Assembly (NCBI RefSeq): GCF_036898095.1
Contig: NC_090745.1
Span: forward strand, 77,686,094-77,750,093
Source of the DNA: Palaemon carinicauda
Lineage: Eukaryota > Arthropoda > Malacostraca > Decapoda > Palaemonidae
Reading direction: 5' to 3'
DNA length: 64,000 bases
In this document: in pieces, positions 1-12,881 of the stretch
Position numbering within the stretch: the stretch's first letter is position 1
Layout of the letters: each line of letters begins with the position of its first letter
The notes under the pieces: generated by a model
The model's input: the letters and a program-made list of their open reading frames with translations, nothing else
Database searches by the model: none
What the model was told of the DNA's origin: nothing
Translations under genes and position numbers: made by a program

Positions 1-2140
1 CTAGGAAACTAAAAACCTCAAAGGCTCTAAAAATACCTTTGACGAGATGATCCAGCTTCGACATCGACCACATGACCTTGGCTGAGTTAAGAGCATGCCT
101 TCTAGCAGAGTCCACTAAACCAGAGAAGTCACCCTTGGAGGAGGAAGGCACTCCCAGACCCAAAGGTTCTCCAGTTGCATACCACATACCCGCTCTTGAA
201 GCAAGACGAGCTGGTGGAAACGAGAAGGAAGTCTTACCTGTTTGTCTCCGCTCCATCATCCAGTCATCAATCTTCGAGAGAGCCTTCTTTGCGGAGATAG
301 ACAGCTTCATCTTGATGAAGGCCGACTGTTTCTTGGCCTTCTTTCTGTTAAATTGGGACTGAGGAGATTGAGGGGCAGCAGGTTGGAATTCCTCTCCAAA
401 AAGTTCAAGAAGGGAGCGAGAGAGAACTTTGTAATCTCCCACAGCATCGGCAGGATTATCATCGTCATCAGAAACATCCTCGAGGTCCTGATCCACATCT
501 GCAATATCCTTCGAAAGAGAAGAAGGATCCTTAGAACCCGACAAGGGCAATTCAAAGGCATCATCCTGCAAAAGACGGGTTGCATCCTGGAGTCCCGCGC
601 TAGAAGAATCCTTGGGACGAGAGGCAGTATCGTCCCGAAGAGGCAGGGTGGTAACGCCCTGGGACCGATAACGAGAGGCAGAGTCGTTCCGATGTCGAGA
701 GCGAGAGGCGGTATCGTCGTGGCGGCGAGAATGAGAGGCGGTATCGTCGTGGCGTCGTGAACGAGAGGCGGTATCGTCGTGGCGTCGTGAACGAGAGGCG
801 GTATCGTCGTGGCGTCGAGAACTAGGGTCGGTATCGTCGTGTGAACGAGAGGAGGTATCGTCGTGGCGAAGCGAACGAGAGGAGGTATCGTCGTGGTGAA
901 GCGAACGAGAGGAGGTATCGTGCTGGTAACGTGAACGGGAGGAGGTATCGTCTTGGCATCGAGAACGAGAAGCAGCATCGTTCGATAAGGTATCGTCCCG
1001 GTATCGAGAACGAGAAAAAGTATCGCCCTGGTATCGCGAAGAAGTATCGCCTGGCGAAAGCACACATTCCTCATCATGGCGTAGAGAGGGAGAAGTTTTC
1101 TTTAAAGAAGAACTCCGTTCTCTCTTAGAAGCAGACTTCTTAATTGGTAACGAGTCGTATTTACGTCTGTCAGACTGGGCGTGAGGGCGGCTAAAGGCTT
1201 GCACTAAAGTCAAAAGTTGTTCCTGCATGACAGACATAAAGGATTTAGCAACATCAGCTGGGTCTTGCGGCCCCGAAGGGGAAGGATCTTCGGCAGTAGG
1301 CTTCGCCCTTTTCACAGGCACGGAGTCGAAATCCTCCTCCGACGGACAAGGTTCAGACCTGCTAGAACCGGGAGAGAAAGAACGAGACCGTTCGTCGCGG
1401 TTCCATCTCCTCTTAGTAGGTCTTGAAGCTTCAAACTTCCATTTACGTCTGGACGAATTCGGAGAAGAAAACAACACATCCGACACGTCTTTCCCGTGAC
1501 GGTCAAGAGCAGCCTGGGAATCGACAACAGGACTGTCTGAGGCGACGGCTGACCGAGGGTACGTACCTCTCACCCCCTTTCAGTCATCGACGTACCTTCT
1601 CCCTTGGTCCTGGGAGCTTGGTAGAGGTCTAGGCCTAGGGGTATGACAGATTCGGTCAGTCGCCACCTCCACTGCACTAACACAAGCACTTTCACTTTCC
1701 TTACCTTTAAAGGCCTCCAGTTGTTCTTTAATGGCCTTCAACTCGGCCGCCAGGCTAGCGTACCGAGGGTCATCCGTAGATACGGAACCTGTAGGAGGTG
1801 CAGGGGTTACTACCTCAAGGGAAGAATCAACTTCCAAAGAGGAAACAATAATAGGATCAATAGATGAATCTACGCTAAGTTCGTCTTCCTTACCACTAAC
1901 AGACTTAGACTTAGACCTAGAAGCTCTCCTAACTCTATCGAGCTCCAGCTTACGCACATAGCGCTTCATAATTAACCAATCTTTCTCATCCAAAACCTTA
2001 CATTCCCCGCACCTATTATCAAGGGAACAAACAAAACCCCTACAATTAGAACAAACGGTGTGAGGGTCTACCGCCATTTTCGGTAGTCTCACCTTACATT
2101 CCTCATTCGCACAGATACGGTAATGACTCTTTTCACTCAT
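1..2140 (-). pseudogene. Retroelement gag-like ORF, partial at window edge, one in-frame stop
   Basis: Reading leftwards from an ATG at 2140-2138, one frame stays open to the window edge (about 713 codons) except for a TGA at 1582-1580 (codon 187); the same frame continues beyond it. The N-terminal part has cysteine pairs typical of a zinc-binding domain (CANEEC, CSNC, CGEC), then a basic K/R segment and a low-complexity S/R/D region with a 10-residue repeat. The distal part has an acidic tract (DVSDDDD), the segment KIDDWMMERR, and a conserved-looking block FSFPPARLASRAG, WYATGEPLGLG and SRLVDSARRHAL-like residues. I recall this block pattern from gag-like ORF1 proteins of decapod DIRS-type or LTR retroelements; the clade is not proven because no polymerase or integrase lies in the window. 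The TGA implies decay, or readthrough if the element were active. Function by family: RNA binding and particle assembly. Confidence 0.6.
620..1065 (-). repeat. 30-bp coding minisatellite inside the gag-like ORF
   Basis: About a dozen 30-bp units, most regular between 695 and 1000, keep the gag frame and encode a ten-residue unit close to RRHDDTASRS. Units vary mainly at codon three and in the A/S position. The product is an alternating basic-acidic SR-like tract. Three other frames across the repeat are also open, which creates several spurious ORFs on both strands. Confidence 0.85.
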
Positions 2141-2560
2141 AATGAAAAACAGCAAAAAAGCTAAGAGAAAACAAAATACAACGATCGCCAAAACCCCAAA
2201 TCAGAGTACTTCACCAAAAAAGCAGACTGGTACACCGAGCAGGGAAAGCGAAGAAAAACTCTTAATGACGGACCAACGTGTTGTCGATCCGGCCGGCAGA
2301 GATGAACTGAAGAACAGAAAACGGGAATGATTCCTCCTACCACCCTTTAACGGGTGTTACCACCCAACCACCACAAGGCGGTTGCCTAGTTTAGAAAAAT
2401 TCTGCCGAAATAGAGATAATTAGCTATGTATATATGACTGCCAGGTAAGTTCTATTCATAAAAATTTTTTCTTAAAGATGTTTTCTGGCAGAAAATTACG
2501 GTAGATTATCGTACAGCAGCCTAGTGCACACTTGCGCCTAGTGGCCGTGTTTACGTGTGG
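2141..2560 (-). other. Probable leader of the gag-like element
   Basis: This stretch lies immediately upstream of the gag-like ATG. It contains CTGCCGAAATAG and CTGCCAGGTAAG motifs that partly resemble the fold-back element at the right end of the window. I see no ORF and cannot place an LTR boundary. Confidence 0.3.
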
Positions 2561-2856
2561 GAGTGTCATCATGGATATACAGTACTATACTGTAATTTTT
2601 AACTATTGCTAGATACTGTATTAAACCTTTAAAACCCTTTTTTGTTATTTGTATCTATAGGAAAGAATTCTACATTATTCGGAAAATACTGAAAACAGTA
2701 GGCTATGCATAGTACAGTAGTAAATACTACAGGCATAGAAAATTATCAAAACTTTAACAACTTTTTATTGTTTTATTTATCCATAAAAGAAATTTTGTAC
2801 AGTATTTTATAAAAAATCTATAAGACGGATTTCTTACAGTATTGTAAAGATAAAAG

Positions 2857-2977
<121 letters not shown>

Positions 2978-3114
2978 CTAGAAAGCTAGATATGGAGTAA
3001 AAAAAAAAATGACGGGTAGGTTGCTGTTTGCCGCCATGATGTGTTTCGAAATATAGAAATTTCCAATTACACGAGGCCTTTTATCGACCAAATTCTCGCA
3101 TAATTCGGGACCCT

Positions 3115-3116
3115 AC

Positions 3117-3190
<74 letters not shown>
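3115..3190. repeat. (TG)n(TA)n microsatellite
   Basis: A short TG run followed by about 30 TA units, just upstream of the transposase remnant. Confidence 0.95.
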
Positions 3191-3195
<5 letters not shown>

Positions 3196-3229
3196 TATAT
3201 GTTTTTAATTGAATATGTGTTTTTCAGAT

Positions 3230-5444
3230 AGTAAATCTGATATGAAGCAACCTCGGATTAGAACAAATCATTATAAATCTAATCAAAAATGGAAAACAAG
3301 ATGTAGCAGATTGCTCACTAAAGTTCAACGTTTGAAAAAGGTGCAAAGTGATTGCACAAAATGTAAATTGCCCTCATCAGTTATCCGAAACGTATCAAAA
3401 TATTTGAAAGGTTATGGATTAGAGTTTTTCAAATCACAAATACTGTTGAGTTTTATAAAGACTAGGGGTCGACAATACTCCCTGGCCAGCGCTGTCTTGC
3501 TTTAAGTTTATATTTTAGAAATTGTAAAATGTGCCGTTTCCTATCACAAATACTTATTTTGCCTACACCACGCAGGATAAGGAACTGGATTCAGACTCTG
3601 AAATTAAACAGTGGGTGGAATGAATCATTATTCAGATTATTGAAAGAGAAAGCAAAAGCAATGACACAACAAGAAAGGGTATGTGGTGTTGTTTTTTATG
3701 CCATTTCCATCAAAGAATTCATTAATTATGATGTCCATCGTGACAAGTTTCATAGTTTGGAAGAACTGGGAGAATATGGAAGCTCAAACAAACCAGCAAA
3801 GTATGCAATGGTCTTCATGGTCAAAGGTCTAACTTCAAAATGGAAACAAACCATAGGTTATTTTGTTTTACATAAGAGCATAAAACTAGATGTATTGAAG
3901 ACAATGGTCACTGACTGTTTAATGAAATTACAAATGACAGAACTGAGCCCCAAATTTGTTATTGCTGATCAGGATGCAACAAACAGGAGTGTCTTTTCAA
4001 AACTCAATATTTCACTGGCTTCACCGTTTACAGTTGTAAATGATGGAAAGATATATTTCTTTTATGATCCTCCTCACTTGTTAAAGAGCATCAGGAACAA
4101 CCTTATGAAAAAGGAGTTTCTAGTAAATAAAAAAAGTATTAAATGGAAATATATTGAAAAGTTCTATGAAAGAGACAGCAGAATGTCTTTGAAATTAGCT
4201 CCAAAGCTAACTGACAAACATATTCCTTTGAGAAGATGAGGGTATGTTTAGCTGCAGAAGTTTTGAATCACACTTTAGCTGCTGAAATATATACATATTC
4301 TGAATTAGGTGCTCTACCAGAAGATGCAAAGTATACAGCACATTTCTTGAATGAAATTGATAGTTTATTTGACATTTTCAATAGTAATCATATCAGTCAT
4401 TACAAGAGCAAGAGATGCGCATTCAGTTCAGCTAATGGTCAGTTAGAAAATCTTAAACATTCAGAACTATGATTGAGTTCGTTAAATGTGTCTGGAAAGA
4501 GCACATTCATTCCATGTATTGAAGGATGGCATAATCATTATAATTTCAAGTATTTCCTGACAAACAGATTAAACCATGATGAATTAGAAAACATTTTTAG
4601 TAGTGTAAGGAATGCAGGGGGGAACAATGATACACCAACAGCGGAACAGTTTGTGAAAATAGTCAATGGCATCATTTCAAATAATAATATGCTAAATTCT
4701 GTGAAAGGTAACTGTACGAGTGATGCAAATACAATAATGGACATCTTGAAAGGAAATCAAAATGATAATTTGCACATTGCATTACAGGAAGATTCGGAGA
4801 ACTCCTTTGCACAAGAAAAAGTTAAGGACACCATCAGAGTAGCATTTTTTTTCCTCTTTTAATCCTAATGAATTTACACCAGCCGATGAGCCAAGAGAAA
4901 TTCCACCCATGGAAGAAAAGGATGAAAGCACTTCTGTAGGGAAACATGAAGCCATTTCTGTATATTTTCAATGTTTGATCCCAACAGTCAGAATGATGAG
5001 ACATTTATTGACTATACTTCTACTAAAATTAAGGAAAATGTAGTAACATATGCATCAGGTTACACATGTAAAAAATTAAAGAGTCACATATGTCCCAAAT
5101 GTAACTCATATACAGAAGACAGGGTACATAATACACCAGTAAGATCAGATCAGATATTTTTATGTCACAAGGACTCTGAATCAATTAGGTATTTGAAATA
5201 TGTAAGTAATCATATATTATTTGTTACCGCAATTGAAGATGTATTTGAAGAATATATAGACAGCTTATTTCATAAAGCAGATATTGAAGCAAACTTAACT
5301 AATATTATAAAAAGTAAAAATACTATAAATACTGGTATATGTGAGGTTGCTGAGAAGTTGATTATAGAATATTATATAAAAATGCGACTACATTATTTTG
5401 CCAAATTTTACAATCAAACTTTGATAAAAAAAGAGAAAAGATAA
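3230..5444 (+). pseudogene. P-element/THAP9-like transposase, frame-broken
   Basis: Four open segments (about 3230-3505, 3529-4239, 4236-4862 with a TGA at 4470-4472, and 4971-5444) line up in the order expected for a P-element/THAP9-type DDE transposase. Landmarks are a basic coiled N-terminal part, LPTPRRIRNW, FMVKGLTSKWKQTIGYF, the first acidic position in IADQDATNRS, the second in YDPPHLLKSIRNN, KLTDKHI followed by MRVCLAAEVLNHT, FDIFNSN, PCIEGW and LNHDELENIF, holding the expected third acidic residue (E). The last segment has a Cys motif, CKKLKSHICPKC. The family cuts and pastes DNA using GTP. Frameshifts near 3510, 4236, 4860 and 4965 plus the TGA make this copy dead. The THAP DNA-binding domain is not visible and probably lay on an upstream exon. 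I did not find terminal inverted repeats. Confidence 0.85.
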
Positions 5445-5475
5445 TAATGACTATAATGCAAGAACAAAATGAGAA

Positions 5476-5528
5476 AGGTAATTAAAGTGACTCATCAGTA
5501 AAATAATGTCTATAATATTTTTTTCAGG
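5476..5528 (+). other. Candidate short intron downstream of the transposase
   Basis: GAAAG|GTAATTAAAG opens and a T-rich tract ending TTTTTTTCAG closes a 53-bp interval, giving plausible donor and acceptor sites. Whether it belonged to the transposase transcript is inference. Confidence 0.35.
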
Positions 5529-6329
5529 CTTTTAGGCCACTTCCTGACTTTGACATTAACAAAATGTACCGTATGTATTTATTTAGTTTTCATTGATTTA
5601 AAATGAAAGATTACTTATGCATGTACTGTATTTATTTTGTTTTTGCATTCCTGTGTTTTTTCCTGTTGCATGATAGCATAATTTCAATATACTAGGTTTA
5701 TCAACTTCCTTATACTGAGCTGTATTATTTCTTTAAGTTTTGTATTTTTTTACTTAATTTGATATACAGTATTGGCATGCTTACATTTTTTATTTCTAAC
5801 CATGACAGTTTTTTGTTGATGATATCCCTTTTTTTTTTAGGGGGGGGGAGGAGCATGTTACGCTTCTTTTTCTTTGTGTGTAGTTTTGAAATCTAATTGT
5901 TTTGGTTGAACGATTTCTCTGTGGTTTGTTTCCTATTTGATTTGTGATTTCAATTTTTTATTTGCTTTTTATGAAAATCAAGTTAAACCTAGATTTTTGC
6001 TTATACAGTATTCTGTAAAATACAGCATTGCATTTGTTATAAAAGGGTACCTTACTTTTACTACGATGTTGTTGTACTTTTCTTGTTTTATTAACAAATA
6101 TTGCTTAACTTTTCCCTAATCAGCATGCAAGTTGTCTGCTTTTTCATTTAGATTTCTTATTATTGGTTTTGATTACCCCATGCTTTGTTTGCTATTTAAA
6201 TTCTGATATATGCATGTTTTGTTTGCATGACTTGTATGACTACTGCAAACAAATGAAGCATGTGTCATTCCTTTTACTTTGTTTATGTTCTTTGCAAGAA
6301 CATTTGTGTACAGTCGCTTAGGTATGTAC
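5529..6329. other. AT-rich stretch, nothing recognised
   Basis: Only short T-rich ORFs are present. A T8G9 homopolymer stretch lies near 5831-5848. Confidence 0.5.
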
Positions 6330-6620
6330 AGTATACAATCATAAGCACAAGCATATTAATTATTGCATTAATGATTCATTATGGTTATCAAATGATATCC
6401 ATAAATCCCACTTGTCACCTCATTCTAATTTCTTAGATGTGACCATAACATTGAAATGATTTATAGAGCACATCATAATTAGTTTCTATGGGAATCTGAG
6501 TGACATGAAAGATTCGCAAATTCTCCATGTCACCCATATTATGTTGTTTTTGAACATTAGTAGAATGGTCCTTTAGAGTTTCCAGGTTGTCAACAGAGGG
6601 GTTAGTTTTTAAAGAAGTAG
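6330..6620 (-). pseudogene. Fragment of family-1-like LINE ORF1 (RRM region)
   Basis: This stretch aligns by eye with the minus-strand ORF1 of the intact LINE at about 34728-35020. Shared stretches include ATATCCAT-AATCCCA, TAGAGCACATCATAATT-GTTTCTAT and AGTAGAATGGTCCTTT followed by GTCATCAACAGAG-like sequence. The match is diverged, with small gaps, so this is an older or sister subfamily. No ORF survives. Confidence 0.55.
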
Positions 6621-7189
6621 CAAGCCGGGTTATCCACCTCTTATCGGAGGATGTCAGTCTTCCTATCCGATGTGGCCCTACACGAGAAGAGGCTTCACTG
6701 GGGACCAGTCCTCTATCAGAAAGGGGCTGCCTCTCCTTAGGTGGGCGTACACTGGTCAGTGGGGGTAGTTAGCCCCTCCCACCAATGACTCCAATGCCTG
6801 GCGTCACCCATTACTCGCAAATATGGGCGACTTAGAACCGGATCACTGGAGCCTGACTCTTAAAAGACTTGGTCTGCCAGAGGGTAATGGCATCTAAATT
6901 TGTACAAGTTGAGATGGTATGCCATCAATCCCACCCTGTGCCAAATTCAAAGAAGCCGTCAAAACCAAAGTAATACAAGCCAAAGTCGTCGACAAGTTCA
7001 TGCCCAAGAGGAAGATATGGAAGAATAAAAGTAATCAAAAGAAAGGAGAGAAAGTGCTGACTAATTTAGTTGGATCAACAATTGGGCACCAAGGTCCAGT
7101 GGGAAAGCAGTTCCCACTGTTCATTAGAGCTCAGCTGTTAATCCCTAACCCCCCATCCTCGTCACGGATTCAGCATCTGGGGGGCGTCT
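6621..7189. other. Unassigned repeat-like, GC-richer segment
   Basis: The segment is GC-richer than its surroundings. A 123-codon plus ORF starts at 6919, with a lysine-rich start (KFKEAVKTKVIQAKVVDKF). I do not recognise it. Flanked by retroelement pieces, it may be the 5' part of the LINE fragment to its left or of the (TAA)-tailed repeat to its right. Confidence 0.3.
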
Positions 7190-7512
7190 TGGGGGGGGGG
7201 GTTCTCTTGCTTGAAGGTATACTTGGGCACACTATTGTATCTTATTTCTCTTCCTTTTGTTTATTCCAAGTTTACATAGTTTATACGTGAAACATTTGTT
7301 TTGATGTAGTTGCTGTTCTAAAATTCTATTTTAATTGTTCATTACTTGTAATTTCCTTATTTTCTTTCATCACTGGGCTATTTTCCGTTGGAGCCTTAGG
7401 GTTTATAGCATTCTGCTTTTCCAACTAGAGTTGTCGATTATAAAGTAAAAATAATAATAATAATAATAATAAAAATAATAACAATAATAATAATAATAAT
7501 AATAATAATAAT
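7190..7512 (+). mobile_element. (TAA)-tailed dispersed retroposon fragment, copy 1
   Basis: GTTCTCTTGCTTGAAGGTAT..., then CTTTTCCAACTAGAGTTGT, and finally an (AAT)n tail at about 7449-7512. The same order recurs at 25890-26471 on plus and, as the 3' end only, at 17330-17432 and 21546-21720 on minus. The simple-repeat 3' tail is the mark of a LINE- or SINE-type retroposon. No coding domain is visible. Confidence 0.65.
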
Positions 7513-7979
7513 TATAATATCAAGCTACTAAAAAATTTGATTGTCAGCAAAACTCATAAACATGTAGTACAATACGAATCCCTACAAATACTCGTCCAAG
7601 GAAAGAAGTAACCTTTGCAGATCCATTCTAAGGCTGCTTAATGACTTTTGCCAACATCTAAGGTATGTAGTTACAGTCTATATATAAGTAGAATATGAAA
7701 AAAATTATAAATATTCTTTATTGTTTTCAAAATATGTGTATATCTGCATAGATTAGATTCAAGTCAAATAAATTCTAAATATAACTATAACTTTTATGGA
7801 AAATTATCATCATGTTTATTCTGCAACTCATCCTATTTTCTGGGCTAGATACTTTGGCACTGACTTGACAAGTTTGAAAACGCAAACCTACCCTATTGAA
7901 AATGGTGAATCAAGCATCCCAGTAACGGATTATGTTATGCCTGTGGAGTATTTTCCCTTATTTATATTATCAGTTGTAA
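7513..7979. other. AT-rich stretch, nothing recognised
   Basis: A 69-codon plus ORF at 7796-8005 overlaps the end. It shows no motif I recognise, though it may be decayed upstream reverse-transcriptase sequence of the following LINE. Confidence 0.35.
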
Positions 7980-9985
7980 ACCTAAAAAAAAATCCAATTA
8001 TCTAACCATTGATGGAACTTTTTCGGCGAAGAATCTTATGTAGATTATACTTACAAAATGTTCCTTCAAGTTTATCTAAATAGTTTCAGATGGCGGTATG
8101 TAATGTTGTAATGTCCTCTTGGCATACAGATCACATTATTTGTAAGAAATTTTTTGTAATTCTATGAGCAGTATATAATGGCATAATGGCCTTTACTTGG
8201 AGGATTTAGCAATAAAATACTCATCAAATAATCTTCATTTCCTACAAAGAATGTTAAACAACGCATTCGAAAAATAAAAGTTTGAACTGCATCTCTTGGT
8301 TTCAGCCTTTCTTCAGAAAATAACTCGAGCTATAATATTTCATAAGAATGTTGGAGGGAAGCAAAACAAAGAAATAAACCTCACATTAGGCAACACTGAA
8401 ATCAAATTCCAAGCCAAGGTAAAATATTTTGAACAAATATTCTATACTCATCTAAATTGTTAAGCTTGTTTATCTTAAATTAAGTCCAATTGTAACAACG
8501 CTCTAAACCTAATGAAATGTTGTCCAATACAATGACTCAAAAGCCATCAATTCTACTAATGATCCATAAAGCATTAGTGTTATCAATAACAGATTATGGT
8601 AAACCCAATATATGGATCAAGTTCTAAAGCTATTTTGAAGTCTTTAGATCTAATGCACACTCGAGGTCTTAAGACTATATAATTAAGCCTTTGAGTCTCC
8701 CCAATTATCTCGGTGATATGTCAAAGAGGGGAACCAGCCTTATTCATAAATCGAGATTTTGTAACCAATGAAAGTGATTTATAAATCATATCCTCTCATT
8801 CTTCAACAAAGAAACTATTCAACCTCTGTGACACATTCACAAACAATCGTGAAAAACCATTCCCAATAACAGCATATAGGCTATTACAGTCTACATCCAT
8901 CAGAAAAAATATTTACTCCACCTTGGACCTCGAGGAAAACACAAAATGCTCTCATCTTTATCATTTGTCAAAGAAATATAGTAATACTCCTGTTCAACAT
9001 AAGAGACATGCCTTGGAACATATTCAAAGGAAAGGACCTCATTAGGCTATACTATTTACACTGATGGCTCTAAATCTTCAATGGGTGCTGGATGTGCAAC
9101 AGTCGCCCCAAAAAAAAGATTAGTCACCTCTCAATACCCATTGAAGCATTGGTATTTACATCTGAATTATCAGGAATCATATTAGAAATTCATATTATTA
9201 ACGCAATTGAATATATGGTGAATAATAAGTTTGTGATTCATATTGGTTCGAGAAGTGCAATAGAAGCCCTAAAGGTTTCCACTTATAAGTATCATCCCGT
9301 ATTGATAATAAAAGAGCTAATTGACAGATTCTACTATCGTGGGCATAATATAGAAATATGTTGAATTCTTGGCCATGTTTGAGTTTTGGGTAATGAAAAA
9401 GTGGATGCTGCTGTTAAATCTGAATCAATCGATTTACCAATACAAGCTTTTAAACTATCCATGATTGATTATATAACCCATTTCAAGCATTTCATAGCTA
9501 CAAAAATGTAAGGAAATAAAGCCAATTGTTTCTCTATGGGAATCTTCGGTACAGAATGAAAAGATTCTAAATAGGTCGAATGAGCATTTGATGTGCACAC
9601 CTCGTGAAACAGTTCCTGGATGTAATGAGTGTCAGTATCTACCTATGAAACATAATCTTAGCGAATGTAAAGTTTTTGAACCAGAAAGATTCATATTTTG
9701 GTGAGAAAGGTTTCATTAACTCTTTAGTAGACTGAGAATTTCAGTTTTTAGGATTCCAACTTTTTTAAGAAACATACGCTTCATAGATAACATTTAAATT
9801 TCTAATCATAACAGAGTTTTACCACAAAATTTATCTATTTTTTATCCATTATATTTCATATATATTTCATTTTATTCATTTACTTATCATTAATATGAAT
9901 ATTTTTCTTCCCGAATTTAATCCGGCCAGCTCTGTGAGAGTAGAGCTTGACTCATTGGGCTGGTTAATCTCCTCCTTTCAATTAT
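7980..9985 (+). pseudogene. Decayed LINE 'family 2', RT C-terminus plus RNase H
   Basis: No long ORF survives, but protein-level landmarks appear in shifting frames. A broken FADDLAI-like RT box lies near 8187. LMIHKALVLS, PIYGSSSKAILKSLDLMHTRG and GEPALFI lie between 8560 and 8760. RNase H starts near 9053 with YTDGSKSSMGAG, then VFTSELSGI and HIGSRSAIEAL (G where the catalytic D is expected), and GNEKVDAA near 9390. A Cys/His motif (CNECQYLPMKHNLSEC) near 9620 matches the zinc motif usually found after RNase H in this LINE group. The 3' end near 9985 (CCGGCCAGCTCTGTGAG) recurs inverted at 18290-18350, so the family has at least two copies here. Confidence 0.7.
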
Positions 9986-10727
9986 GATCTCACCCCAAAA
10001 ACCAAACTCGAAATTTTACATTATTTTGTTAAATATTTAATGTGACTCCACTAAATAGTATTACTCCCGGGAATTTTGAAGAAATAAATTGAAATAAAAA
10101 AATATATCTAAAATTGCATCACATAACTTTTAAGACAAATATTCTTTTTAATCACTAACAAATATACTGAAATCCAGACAAAGAAACATGTTTCAATGTA
10201 TTTTTGCATAGATTAGTTCTATTCAAACAACGAAAGTTTTTTCCAGGTATTTTACAGAAAATAATTCATATCTCACCTACCAGGAGGTGCTCATTACAGA
10301 AATATATTCACATCTAAATTACCACAGATTATTTTTTATAAATCTTTCAAGAAAAAAAAATCTTATTCAAACTATACAACATGAGAAAAGAAATTACTCG
10401 TATTCAAACAAAATTATATTTCAAATAACGTATACAAACCACATCTAAACCACCAAAGAAGTTATTACAACCGAAACAAAATAATCAAAATACTGAAATT
10501 GCTTTTACTATATAATTTTCCATAAAATATTCACATCAAATCTAACAACCATAAATTCCTACATTCACATCCATACAACCGGTGACTTTTACTATCTTAT
10601 CCTAACATTCAAATGTGACTGTTAACACATCATTAAGAAAAATGTTAATATCCAAATAACCAAAAGCGGCTTTCTACATGACTTTCAAAAGCTTATTCAT
10701 AAATTAAGGATGATCCGCCGAACGCCC

Positions 10728-10733
<6 letters not shown>

Positions 10734-10790
<57 letters not shown>
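10734..10790. repeat. (CT)n microsatellite
   Basis: About 28 CT units in the first visible 1.7-kb unit. Confidence 0.98.
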
Positions 10791-10794
<4 letters not shown>

Positions 10795-11363
10795 ATATCA
10801 GCTACGATTACTAGTTTTAAGTTAAGCCACAGATAAACACACACATAAAAAGACCTTATTTTACATGTTTACTTAGTATGAAGATTCTGACAGAAAAGTA
10901 AGAAAAACCTTGAATCACTCAAAATCTTTGAAGGACTTACAAAAAAATAATATAAAACATAATTTGAATTAATCAGGTTTCCGTTGACATTGAATTATAG
11001 AAATATACACAAACAATAGCTAATAAACTTCGCTTCATCAAAATATTACCAAGGTATTCACAGACTTTGAAATAAAATACTAGTGTAGACAGGCTAAATA
11101 TATGTTTTTAGTCAAAAGTTCCGTTACCTTTGAAAATACACAAACAATGAACTCGTTTTTTAATATTTTTCAGTCATTGAATTCCACACAAAAAGTCCTT
11201 TTAACAAATAAGTTTGTTTCTCAATGCTTAAGGAAACACACCAACGAAAATCTATCCAGTTGACGTTGGTTCCTGCTTACACCCAAACAGAAGGTTCTTT
11301 TGTTAGCTTGACTTCTGTAAGCTTTCACATATATAGGCTCAGAACTTGAATGGATTTATCTTT

Positions 11364-11369
<6 letters not shown>

Positions 11370-11439
<70 letters not shown>
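11370..11439. repeat. (GA)n microsatellite
   Basis: About 35 GA units at the position where later 1.7-kb units also carry (GA)n. Confidence 0.98.
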
Positions 11440-11442
<3 letters not shown>

Positions 11443-12674
11443 TTTTCCCATTAGATACCACTTTCTATTCATTATTGGTCGGGGGGAGGGGACAGGCGAT
11501 CTACAGTATATCACATACTTGCACAATAATAAAGTCAATAATTTTCTACAGACTTTTCATTAACAAAATCCTCCATATTACCTACTCTTAATTATTATAA
11601 TGTTCTCTTTATATAGAAAAACAACAAAATATGACTTTGAACAGGATTTTTAAGAAAATATTTATAATACAAACCATTAAACATGTTTTCGCGACTAAGA
11701 AAATACATGCAGGAGCAAACATTATTTTTTTTTTTTAACTATTGTTGCTACCAAACAGGGCTTACCAAATTTTCATCTCAGTAACCTAAACATACCCAAA
11801 ATTAACTCAAAAGAAATACGCCTTCCCAGAAAACTATTTTTTTTTTTTTTTTTTACTTTTTTGTGTTCAATTCAAAATCACTAAATGTGAGCTTTTGTGA
11901 CTGAAAACATCATTCTAACAGAAAATACTTTATATAATATTACTTCTAAAACTCCTTATCCATGTTGAAGCTATCGGAACAGACTTTTAATATGACAAGT
12001 GAAGACTTTACATCGAGACTAATAAAACAGATTTTCACCTATTTTTGTAAAGGTTATTTCTATTTACACTATAAAGGAATTTTCTCGATTATTTAAGAAA
12101 TTTATATCCAAGTTTCCAACAACTGTTTATCATATCTATGAAAAAATCAACCTATTTCACTTCTCGTGTGAGTTTTTAGAAATAAGAATCATATATAAAC
12201 TATTAACCATAACTCTTAAGAAATTATTCATTTGCCAACTAACAATCAAAGCATTTAAATGACGTGAAAAAAAAAATCCTATCCAAACTACCAAATACGA
12301 TTTTACGTGACAAAAAACTACCCAAAAGATATTTCCCATAAATTTTGAAGAAAATATGCATACACAAACTAATGTTTTGGGAAGATTTTGGAGGGAATGT
12401 TCATTTAATAACGAATAAACATGAATTTTTAGAAGACATTTAAAACATTCACATCTAAACAACTTGTAACTTTTACCATCACCTTTGACTTTTACTATCA
12501 CTTTGAAGAAAATATTCATATGCTAACATGAAAATGTAGCTTTTAACACAACCTTAATAAAATAACTAATACTCAAATGACCAAACAAGGAATTTCATAT
12601 TATTTTCAAGAACATATTCATAACCAAAGCATCAAATATGGATTATACACGAATTTTTAGTTGTCACCTTGTCG

Positions 12675-12676
<2 letters not shown>

Positions 12677-12753
<77 letters not shown>
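12677..12753. repeat. (CT)n microsatellite
   Basis: About 38 CT units at the array's (CT) position. Confidence 0.98.
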
Positions 12754-12754
<1 letters not shown>

Positions 12755-12775
12755 AACAGCTGTGCAACAGAAACA

Positions 12776-12788
12776 CAGACACACACAG

Positions 12789-12878
<90 letters not shown>
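12776..12878. repeat. (AC)n(TA)n microsatellite
   Basis: Short CA/ACAG runs pass into TA repeats with two AA phase breaks. Confidence 0.95.

Positions 12879-12881
<3 letters not shown>

Noticed and set aside
307..1128. Long ORFs over the 30-bp repeats in frames other than the gag frame (for example 307-1077 minus and 841-1128 plus)
   Set aside because: Repeats of 30 bp keep all frames open. Only the frame that continues from the ATG at 2140 to the window edge shows gag-like motifs outside the repeat.
6587..6772. A 61-codon plus ORF
   Set aside because: It overlaps LINE ORF1-like sequence on the other strand and low-complexity GC-rich sequence. No family pattern is visible.
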